The position numbers and the translations under genes are program-made. DNA of 64,000 nucleotides from contig NMRA01000043.1 of assembly GCA_002633005.1 (NCBI GenBank), forward strand, positions 702,566-766,565, in the 5' to 3' direction. The notes beneath the pieces are model-generated. The model saw nothing but the letters and a program-made list of their open reading frames with translations, was not told the origin of the DNA and made no database searches. How positions within the stretch are numbered: position 1 is the stretch's first letter; each line of letters opens with the position of its first letter. Positions 12,901 to 24,900 of this stretch are shown piece after piece. The stretch is from Phoronis australis. Lineage: Eukaryota > Phoronida > Phoronidae.

Positions 12901-15900
12901 TACGGCAGGCACAGAAAAAATGATAAAGAGGCAGACGCCAGAAAAGCACCAAAATACTAACACTTCCCCTACGGAGTGGAGCAGTAGTGGGCTCAACCTG
13001 GAAAGTAATGTGTAGCATAATCTCCTTGATAGGAACCTGTCAATTTTTCATAAAGATTCAGACCTGGTAGATGTGGAGAAAATGCCAGACAGAGATGACT
13101 GCAATATGCTCCCACTTTTATTTTAGAAGTCAAATGTGGGTGCATAACATGACAACATACATGTTGCGAAGAATCCGATATCAAAAATCAGCAGTGACTT
13201 TTATGTACCAAAACACATAATCTATAAAGGACAGCAGATCACTTGAATTCAATAAAAAGTTTGCTTTATATTCAAACAGTTTATCTAGTATGGGCCACAC
13301 CTTAGAATGATGACAAAATATAACTGTTCTGTTAAACTAACAGATTCCAGTTTTGAAGACAAAAGTATTAATGCCTGACTGACGTAATTTCAAGTAAAAC
13401 AATTTGTCAGAATAAATATTGATTAAGTAATTAGTAAGAATAGATCCATTTTAAGTTGCCCAAAATTTGTGCATATGTACTTTTAAATCATGGGGTCAGA
13501 CTTGTTGACATGTATTTTAACGTCAAAATCTATTTTTAGATGGTGTTTACAATTTTGGGTTCTGGGGTCAAAGTACTCTAGAGATTCTAGAATATTCTGA
13601 GAACAAATTGTAACAGCCAATAATATGAGTGGATATGATCATGTGGTTTTTATTAGCCAATCACTAAATAAGTAGAATGTTATATTATGGGCTGAAATCA
13701 ACAAGATAATTAGATGCGCTATAGTAGTTGAAGCATAAAGACTTGCTACGGTGTACAGAAGCAATTGTACGACAGAGCCATCTCGTGGGAGATTCTAGAA
13801 AGGATCTTGGCAAGGGCAAGGGTTAACGAACAGGAAGTTAACTAAGAGCTTGTCACTTGCATTGTGGGTAGTAAGATACTACCTGAAGTGTAGCGTCATC
13901 AGCCAGAGACTGTGACCAGCAAGAAGAATCGCGGGTAGAAGAAATTGCCTGCAAGTGTTGCATCACCAGAGACGGTGACCAGCACGTACACTGTCGCTAT
14001 ACAGTGTGTGTAGTTCGAAGATTCACCAACAGGACAGACATCCACCAAGTGGAGAGTCCTAGCTTGGATAGCAGATAAGACATTTGATCGTTTTGGTTGT
14101 TTGATTAAAGTAATCTTTAAAGAGGGCACTAGTGTAGTTACTCTTTGTAGTTGATTACTTAATTAACAATAGGTTTCATTTGTCTAATTAGGGGTTATCA
14201 TATAACAAATTAATTACTGGATTTGAATATTCACTCTCCATCTACGCACAATCTCAAAGCATAGCTACCTTTTAAACAAACCCACAGTCAACATCTGACA
14301 CAATTCAAGTTGACAATTAGAAAATGTTACTTTCTTCATCACCAAGCACCTTAAGTACCAGGAATACACTTTCACGATTATGACACAGATGGCGCCAAGC
14401 AAAAACATGATTTACCATAGTAGAACTGCTTGTGTTGTACTTAATGTTGATGGAGAGATCCGTCTTCCCGAAAATACATGTCTTACCGGAGCCATCCGTG
14501 ATATTAATGGGGACAGCAGACACATCTGTGAAATAATGAAACAAGAATAATTTATACAGCAGATGCACCGGAGAATTCAGAAATAATGCACAAGAGAATT
14601 GAGAAATAATATCACCATCATAACAAAATATGGAACAAACAAGAGTACTGCTAAATTATGGCCCTGCTTCATTTCACAACTTTCTGCGTGCCGTGTCAAT
14701 AATAAATCTCAAAAACGGAAAAAGAACAGTGCCACCTTCAGAAACATTGAACAACTACTTGAATATGTCTGCTGCAAAATGGTAGCTGATCGATTAATGG
14801 CCACAATTATTGAATTTGATGGGTTACTTTCCAAATTTTTAGTAATTAAAAATTAACAAAATTTAGAATAGTGGTATGTGCTACTGAAATATGTAAATTC
14901 TGTCAGAAATATCTAATTCCGTGACTTTGCTAGGTATTCTGTTACAAAAGAAAACTAGTACCTCGGAACACCAGTCCAGGGTATCTAGAATTTGTCTTCA
15001 AGTAGCTTTATAAACTGTCAATTTCGAAATGACAAGGTCTGACAAAAAATATAACGAGTTGATATGCTGATTAATTCTACAACAAATACAGAGTTGTAAC
15101 AAAGAAGTACACCTGTCAACTCCAATGGTGTGTGCTCAAGAACAATGGTGATAAAACGGTGATTAAGATAAACGGACAACTATAGATTACCCACATGACT
15201 AGTTAAACCGCTCACAGACTTGTTACGTATAATTTCATGACTGGTCATTTTAGAAAATGATGGAGCTCTACATAAATAGTCTCAGAATAATGAATGTGTT
15301 ATGCTTCCGTTATTTTTTCCTGTCAAAGATCACATCCTTCACTATGAACTCATCTTAGTTTCAGTTTCAGACACAAGATGGTGTACAAATCATTTTTCCT
15401 CACTTTTTCATAATCAAAACACAGCACCAAATTAATTCTTTACTATATTAAAGTTGTGTACAATAACAGCTACTACCAGACAATATTTTGATAATCGTAG
15501 ATCCACGAAGCCCTTGAAAAATGAGAAAAAACACTTCTGGCAATTACCATAGTCTGAAATTGGTGACATTTACAACATAACTAACTTTTGACTGAAATCC
15601 ACTGGGTGCTCATTCAGATTATACTGTAAGTGTTAACTAGCCACAGAGAGAAATAACAGTGTGAAAAACATTCAAGAACAGATTACATAAGTTGGCTTGA
15701 TCCCAAGGCTCATTATAATCATTGTGTAATCACCCAGACTGGTTAAACTAGAGTAAAAACACTGATCAATTTTTCTTCTGAAGTCCAGAAAACACACTGA
15801 GCAAGAAACAAATAGAGACCAGTTTTGAAAAAATGGCTGTTTTAGTAATCAAAGATGTAGTCATATCCATGTAAAGTAGGTGGACGCCTTGGGCGGATGG

Positions 15901-18900
15901 TACAGCAGAGGGTGATGCACAGGATTCATGCAGTGACGCTGAACATATCAGTCCCTGGGATAGAGACGTGATGTTAGCTAAGTTTGGAAAGCACTGTGCC
16001 ATAATGTTAGTGCTAGTGAGCCATGTTTGAAAGCTGAAGTTACAAGACAAAGGATTGGAATAATGTTTTTATAATGGTACTTATTTTTACCATTATGCAA
16101 TGAAAACAATAGCAACAAGACCAGCAAGTGAAACTGTTTAACTGCGGTTCTCCTGAATTAACATAAAGGAAATTAGGATTTACAAAAACATGATGAGAAA
16201 TTTGTACCACGTTTGAATGCCTGCCAGAGAGAGAACAATGGATGGATCACTTTTATTGCTTTTGTCCCACATTTGGCATTACCAATGGCACTGCACTGGA
16301 AATGAATTGAACTAAACCATGTCGCTTACCATTACAGTAGGGGCAAAATAAGTTTAGTGACAGAGTGAACCCAATGCTACAACATTGTGATGTTGGTATC
16401 AATGCTATAGGTAAAGAACAACAGAGTCCAAAATTTGGACTTGCGTAAATATATTCCTTTAGTGTGAGTTGTTCAAAATGTCAATAGGTGGGGCAGTAGT
16501 GCATTTTAGTTGACAGCATGAATAATACTGTCAATCTCAGGCCAAAAGCCTAATTGAAGCAGTTTAAGTCACAAGATTCTTTTGCACATGATCTGACACT
16601 CCTCAAGTCAACATAAGTCAAATGACCAGAGTTGAATGAAAGTAAAGAACACTGATGACCTATTAAACTAGTAAGTCAACAAACATAATTTTCCTTAACA
16701 TGTACACAAGTGGATGAGTCAGCCATCATTGATAACCACTCAGCTAGCCCGCATTAGTTACATTTCATCATATGGTGAAATCTAGAGTAATTTCAAAAAA
16801 ATAACCGTCAATTTGATCCTTTGCATAGGCTTCCAACAAGTTGTGCGTGCAGCCCACAATTTTTCAAATCATTGCTTTGGTGGCCTAAATAGGTACTTAA
16901 ACATCACATTTAGCACAGATTTGGAACTACAAATCTGATGAAAAAATGGGAAAAAAAATAATAAAATTTCACTTTTGGGCCATACTGTGTCCTAAATTTG
17001 TGATATTTCACGTTATCAGTAAAACATCAACTGCTGAAGCATCACAGCAGACAGGAAAAAGTCAACGCAACTAACCTGCAACAGGTTACATTGTGAAATA
17101 CTAGCCCAGATGTTTTAGTTGAACATCAGTCAATCTTTGAGTATTGCCTATTGATTTAAGAGTCATGTGCAACACAAACACATCAATATCGGATCTATAA
17201 CATGAAGGCTCATCTCCATCATATTATACTTTTTCAAAACACTTTGCCTAAGCATCAAATAAATCATGTTTGATCCCTAAAGTTGTATCCCCTAAATTTT
17301 AAGGATCTTCTGACCCAAATATTGGACTTCACAAACTTAAGTTGAAAATGTATTTTGACAAATTATAGTTTCTCAGTACGGCAAAGAAGACACAGCAAAT
17401 CAAGAGCAACGTAGACAGAACATTGATATGAGTCCACAGTATGCATCACATAATGACACACATATACATTGTAGACACATGGGATGATCCTTATTTTACA
17501 CATTCCCACAAAAGGGAGCAATACTGGTGAACTTAAAACCACTGCAGAGTGCAAAACAAGTCAGTAATGCTTTGATCATTATAGAACACACCACCAATCA
17601 TCATGACTCTTCAAGCAGATTGGAAGATAGGGAGTCGTGCGACAAAGAACAGACACAAAACCAATAAAAAGGCCACTAGGGGACGCAACATGATTAAAAT
17701 TCACCTAGTTTCGTTGTTTATGTGATAGAAACTTATTTGCCAAATTTAATGAATATCCATCACAGAACTTGGCAGATCTCAAAGCAAACACAAAGAAAAC
17801 CATAACTGCCACTAGGAGTGTCACTTGTACTCTCTTCAGTAGAAACATGTATACAAATTTCATGAAGATCCATCAACAACTTTGTAGACATTGAGCCACA
17901 ACGTGAAAAATGAACTTGCCACTAGGGGGTGCCAAAGCAGTTGGACACATCCAGAAATCATCTGCTCTGCTCTTCCCAGTGAAAACACACTTTCCAATGA
18001 ATTTTCATAATGATCCTTAAGACTATTACAGTGGACGCTAAATATCAGACTTGATAGACATTGAACCACAATCTGAAAAACAAACTTGCTACTAAGGGGT
18101 GCCACAGTAGTCAATGTCCTTTTCAGCAAGACTTCACATCTGTTGCTAATTTTCATGACCATCCTTTCAGTGACTTTGCAGAGAGGCAGATGCCAAAAAA
18201 CAGACTTGTAAATAATAAAAATGCTCACTAGGTGGTGCAAATTAAACCAAATATGTATGCCAACGAGAAAGATTCATCATCTCATTAATATGATTCTTCA
18301 TGAAAATCAGTCAACGAAACCTAAGAGGCAAAAATAAAATAACAAAATTGACTAACTTTAGGGGATGCAGCAGCAGACCTGTATGAAAGTCATCGTGTCT
18401 CCATTATAGCTACATTGATCAAGATTCTCCAAGAGGTCTTGTAGATACAGACAGTGGCGGACACCAAACACTCAGACAGGGATGACGGCAATATGCAACC
18501 ACAATATGTATGTGTATAAGTGGGCACATAAAAACACACAAGTCGTGCATGAATTGGGTATTTGTTAACAGTCTAGGCTTGATTTAAAATGGAAGACTCA
18601 GCAGTACAGTTGTGTATTATCCATGTCCACATATCAGTCTTTGTTGTGCAACAAGAGTTTGATGACTAGCATTAAAACGGTAGAATCAAGCTTAAACAAA
18701 AGCTGACTTTCTGATGTGACACAAACAATACAACAAAAGATACTGGAGAGATGATTTCTGCATTAATTACTGTACACCTGCTGTGTGTATATATGGTCCA
18801 AGTAACAACAGAAACTGGTAGTGTCATGAAATCTGTGACATTCATGATACATATATAATTCTTAGCACATTAGTTTGATAGTGTTATTACTTATTGATAT

Positions 18901-21900
18901 TATTTCTTTGCTAGCCAATTGTTTTTGTTTATAGAAACTTGTTTTGGCTGTCAGCTGAGTCAGCGACCAACCCATCCGGTGCATCCACACATGTTTTGAT
19001 GATCTCTGTAGTAAACAAGATTGCGTAATGGTCATTCACAGAAACATTGCCTAAAGACAGCTGACCATTACCATATATGGCAAACACAACAGAGTAGTTC
19101 AGATGATTGTTGTGAAAGTTTTAGAGTTGCTTCCTGTTTTTTCCTGTAGGATATTGAATCATAAAGGTTAGTGCATGCAACCCACATATTTGTGACTTGT
19201 ATATAAATCCGTTCACTTGTCTAATAAAGACAGTCCTCATCTTGCTACTGCCAGTTGCTTTACTAGTGTAATTTAGTGTTCCACACTTAGTTACTGAATA
19301 CAACCATCTCACTGACGGACCGAGACTGTCCACAACACAACACAACGCTGCTACTAAGTCGAGTTATTCTCCACTATTCTACAACAGGTAGTGAAAAAGG
19401 CTCACATCCTGGGAGAGAACTCAAATAAACGACAGATTGTGTCTCATGGCAAGTCGGAAATAGTTTTGACCATACTCAATGGAAATGAATACAGAACAAA
19501 GATATTCGCCTTTGGCAAGGTCATTTGAATCACTTTCAATATTTGCATTGATCGTAGACATAACAGGGTTACAGTTAATTCAGCAAAACGTATCCCCAAG
19601 ACAACCAAGAATCTCGTAAAATCGAGAACAGTTGCTTGCCTACTTGAACAGTTAAGCGAGATGAACTAGCATTTAATCTCCTACCACAAACAAATTTTTA
19701 TTTCAATGACATCTCATGCCTTATAAGCACTTGGCGTGCATGCTTTAGACAAGTTCCCTGCATTTTGCAAGACTCATCCTTGGTACACTTGCACCAATTG
19801 GAACCAACGTCAAATCATGCTACACTTATGCAGTTATTGACTTTCACCAAGGTCAATATGTTGATTTCAGACCCCAAAAATGATAAGGAAACGCAGGGTA
19901 CCGCTACGGTAACCAACTGATATCCAAGTCCACAGACATACACTAGTCTTAACAGAGATCCGGGACTTGATCTACCTGCAGTGTATTCAGATCTGTTACG
20001 GGTTTCCCTCCAACATTAGAGAATACTTGGTACTACCAGTACTTTTATCGTTTTATTCTACAACGACAGAGGACGCAACCAGTGGTGAATTAAGTCCATG
20101 AGACACAGACGAAACGACTGTACACTTACATCAAGGTACAGTTCTTTGGTTCCAAAAGGGATCTTTACTCAATATTTTTCATCACTTAAACGGAACCCAG
20201 TAATAGTCACATTAAGTTATGTTTGGGCTTTCGATTGTATGTCACTCGGTTGATCCATCAGCGAACAATTTTTAGTCTTCCAGGAGCCACTTACGATGAA
20301 CAAATGAACTATCAACCATATTTTGAGAAAGATACGGTGTTTTCTCTATCAGTTCGTACACTCTATTAGTTCGGACAGCACCCTTGAAACATGACGTTTG
20401 TCTCCAATAGTTCGTACAGTAGGCGTCCGAGGGAAAAATAGTTCTTACACATATTTGCATCGGAAAAAATAATTCGCAAAGCTTTTTGGATTGGTAAAAT
20501 TGAAATTTTCATTCTTATAAAACAACACAAATCGTTAAGTGCCAATTCTTTCCAGGTGATTGGAATCCGTTATTTGCTTTACTACGCTAGCATAGAGCTC
20601 GAAAAGTCGTTTTTCAGATCGCCATTTTTGACGACAGAAAATGTGGAAATAGTGATAAGATTTTCCAGTGTGTTGCCAAATAGCAGTAAAAATGCGGATT
20701 TTCCCAACAAGGTTTTGTTACCTTCAGATTAGCACTACACGAATAAATCTACGAAAATGTGTAGTAACAGTACCGTGCCGTCCCATAGTCTTGTTAGAGC
20801 TGATACCGGTGACTGCAGTGCGCTGACGACAAATGACTAGTGCTCCACTTGGATTTTAACTATTCTCACATGGTGAAGTGCGCACATGCAATCGTCACGT
20901 GTTGCAGAGGTTACATCATATAAAGATTAAATTTATGGCCACAGTGGTCCCGTGACATGAGTAGAACTATGTGTGTATTAGCTGTAAAGTTCTGAGTTGA
21001 GAGAGCAATTAATGAGTTGTTTGGCGAAATAAATATTAGAAAAACTAATTCATGTGTTTTTATGGTTGGGAATGTTTATGGTCTAGACTCCGTAACCCAA
21101 TAAATTGTCAACATAAGGTCTAGGGCGGCTGTCTTATCTCGGAACGCTTGGCACGGCTAACTTCAGTTGCCATTGCCTGAAACCAGGCCTTTATCCAGGA
21201 TTTCGAAAATAGGGTGTCCAAAATGGGGTTCCCAATATTCCAGGGCGTCCATGATTTCGAAGCGTAACCCCCCACCCCCCCCCCAGCAAACCCTCCAAAC
21301 ACACAGATTTTTTTACAACAAATGCATAGACCATGGTTTTTACATCTAAGTTTACAAAACAGCGTTCTGTAGTGAGCATTTTTACTAAAAAAACTGTAGA
21401 CCAAGACTTTTACAATGCTATCAACCAAGTTTGAGCATAGCAACATTGTACATACTTTGTATATACATTGTATATTTCTTCCTGCTTTGATAAAAGAGCC
21501 ACCACTGTCGAGTCTTCATAGGCTTCCTAGTGATCATTACAATGTGTGTGTCCAAACTTTAAAGGTTCCTATTGATAGCTGCCTCCAAATGATACATTGG
21601 GCATCCTTGCCTGGGCATCCATATTAGTGCTATGGCTCCATATTAGTGCTAGGGCGTCCATATTAGTGCTAGGGCATCCATTTGGACGCCCAAGACGGAC
21701 GGTGCATAAAGGACTGCCTGAAACACGCTACGCAATGAAGATGCGGACATGAGCCAGTTGTCAATCAAAAGTTACTGCAAGTGCAGTACTCAACAACTAG
21801 CATTTGCTTAATATTTTATGACTTTGACTCTGGATAAGTCTAAAGAACTCGTACAGTGGGGGTCTTAGGGAAAAAATACTTCGTACAGTAGGTGGTCGAG

Positions 21901-24900
21901 CGAAAAATAGGATGTACACGTATCTTTGTCGGTAAAAATAAGTTGTAAACAAATCGCCAATTATTCGGGTAATCGATAGCCGCGGTAAGTTAGTGACTAG
22001 AGCTCTGACCAGTAATGACCACTCAGCCAGTACGCGCTAGTTAGTGACTAGCTCTAACCAGTAATGCCCACTCAGCGAGTACGTGCTAGTTAGTGACTAG
22101 CTCTAACCAGAAATGACCACTCAGCCAGTACGCGAAAGTTCGGTGTCGGTTATAATCAACTCGGCACTAGACATTCGTGACCTGAAATTTGGGAATGCGA
22201 GCCGAGACTGGTCATTTCGTATCAAGTCGCAACATGTAACCTGGAAATTTCCAAGCACGCGACAGAGCCTAGGCTAGCTTTTGGCAGCAAGTAGAAGTAC
22301 CTGGCACTTGTGCAAATCTGGATGTTATTTGGTTGTTTCCAAATCAAGTCGAACACTCAGCCCTCTTAATTGAGATGTAAACATGTTTCGTAAATGGGAT
22401 AACGTCTTTGGGATAATTCAGAAGCAATTCTTAACTTCTATTGGCAGGTGTTTTTGGCTCAGTGTTCTCCACACCTGTTTTAACTCCACCCTGTAACGAG
22501 TTTGGATTTTGCTGCGTGGAGTTTAGAAAGTGCTGCTGCATCAGGTTTGAACTTTTGTCCAGGCTTGGTATTTCAGCCCTCAACCCTAAAGCAGTGCCTG
22601 ATTAACCAACATCAAGCCCAATACAGAACATTAGAGGCAGTCAACACTATATGTATAACTTCGTAAGACACTACAAAAGTTTAAATTATAATTAACAAAA
22701 TCTGCAAAAAACTTTAAATAACAAACATTTCAAGGAGTCATCTAGCTTGCTTAATTGAATGACTAATCTACTTTGTCATTCTAACTTTAAAATTTTGCAA
22801 GTCAACCTATAAAAAAGCAATTTAATTTGCTTAATAAAGACAATTTTGATTTTGACTGACATCTAGTGGCAAGTTAGAACTTTATGAGCTTATTAAACTT
22901 GACAACAGGTGTCACTAAAAACTAGGTCACATCAGAACTCATGTTAGTAGTACTTAATATGTCTAATTGATATTAAAATCGGCATTGGTATTATTAAAGA
23001 AACTTTTGATCTTTTGTTTGCTGCTCTTGGTCTGTCAAATGCTTTGGAGAAATTATGAGATGCATTGGTAGCAAAGCTAAACTTTGAAGTGTCTAAGAAG
23101 TAGGTCACACCAGTGCAGTGTGCAGTTTTAAACCATATATAAGTACCTCCAGCATGACCATGCTCATGGTTAGACACAAAACAATGTCAATAACTAACAT
23201 TCAACATTTGCGTCGAGTTTGGAATTTATAATGTGGAGAACACTGTGGCATAAATATGTGATGAATTAAAAACATCACAGCAAAATTTCATTCACTACTG
23301 ACTTTGTGATGAAAAACATTTATTTTTCATGCAAGATGTCCTGATTAGCCTACTACAATATCCCCAACAATATATCATCTCACCTACTGCGGCACTGCTC
23401 AAACCCGCTGTTTGCGCGCAATATCCCGACAGACCGCGACTTGGAAATGCGGTCAAGTAATGGCGCGCCACTTCAAAGTAGCATATCTGTACCAGATAAG
23501 TTTCAGCGACCAAGGTGTTTACTTGACAATCAACTTAGACCCTTGGGGTTGTAAAAAGCCCATCGGCTTTGCAATATTCCTTAGGCCCAATGTTCCCCAG
23601 AACCGCTATTGTCTATTCCGATGTTTCCGTGGCTCGATCTTCCCTAGGCTCGATGTTCCAGGCCCATAGCCATCTTCTCGCAGCCTTTTTTATTCTTCTC
23701 TCCATACAACCCCCTCCCACTAGCACCAATTTTCATTCCCTAGGCCGCAAGTCGACCACGTAAATCTTTCTGGCTCGATTCTATGGGAAGAATTTTGTTC
23801 CAGCTGAAACTCACCAATGTAGAAATAAAATCGTTCCGGGTGGCTATACAGGTAGGTGGAAAATATATCTACACAGACAGGCCTACGCTGAGTAGTTTGC
23901 CCCAAGAAATTGTATCATAATAACATTCCTTACTATTGCAGTCATTTAGTTTCTTATTACCGCAAACATTCACATATAGTATTTGTCTATAACACCTTTG
24001 ATTTTTTTGGAAATACGGTAAGCGCCTACTGCTCTACTAAGCTAAGTTTTGAGAAATTTCAATTAAGCACCAGGGCACACAAGAACTGCCAGTGACATTT
24101 GTAAAATTTGTTAACGCCAGCTTGATTGACAATAAGTGAAAAACAAAACTTGGCTTGCATTTTTTATAATTTCAAGATCATACACAAATACACAGTAGCG
24201 TAGGCAACAAATTAACCCTGTGAGGCACACTGTACTTTCCCGGCGCCGCCACACATCCTTGGTAACACGGCAAAATACATTAATTTCCAGAGAACTAAGT
24301 CGGTGGAACTTCATCAAAATTTAAAGGAGAATTTGACACCTTTCCGTGAGGTATGAGAATTGTTCAAAATCAGAGAGCTTCCCTTCTAAATCAAATTTAG
24401 TGTTGGCAAAACCATCGTCACATTTCTCTGGCTTGATTTTTTCTAATACATGTTTTATCTGGTGCACTGCAGTCGGAAACTAAGTGCGGCAGACGACATC
24501 GCAGAAAGCGGAGGTTCCGAAGGCGGCGTGGTTCCTGAAGTTTGCGAACATGGGAAGAAAATAAAGTGACAAACGAAGAGTTCAAGTATGATTTTGAAGT
24601 AAGTCCATCACGCAGGAAAATAAATAATTTGTTACTTGTTGTCATAATTCACATTGCCAAACCACCATCTCAGAGGCTGTCGTTGCACTCATTGTTATCG
24701 TTGATCTTTATCACTAATAATTCAAAAACTCAACTTTCTTCTCTAATAGTTCGTACGGCCAGTTTTGTCTCTGTTAATTCGTACACAAATTTCTCAAGGG
24801 AAAAATAGTTCGTACACTAGTGTACGAACTAATAGAGAAAACACCGTATTCAGTTTTGCAGTTATACATCAAATGCTAAATGCAGAACTGTGGTCGTTTG

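Noticed and set aside
13609-14170. Complete LTR retrotransposon
   Set aside because: No gag/pol coding sequence or second LTR is seen in the window, and no target duplication was found; kept only as a weak solo-LTR call.
18440-18490. CAGTGGCGGACACC at 18452 as another hAT end
   Set aside because: No matching opposite end or 5-bp duplication nearby; it lies within the family-B repeat tail.
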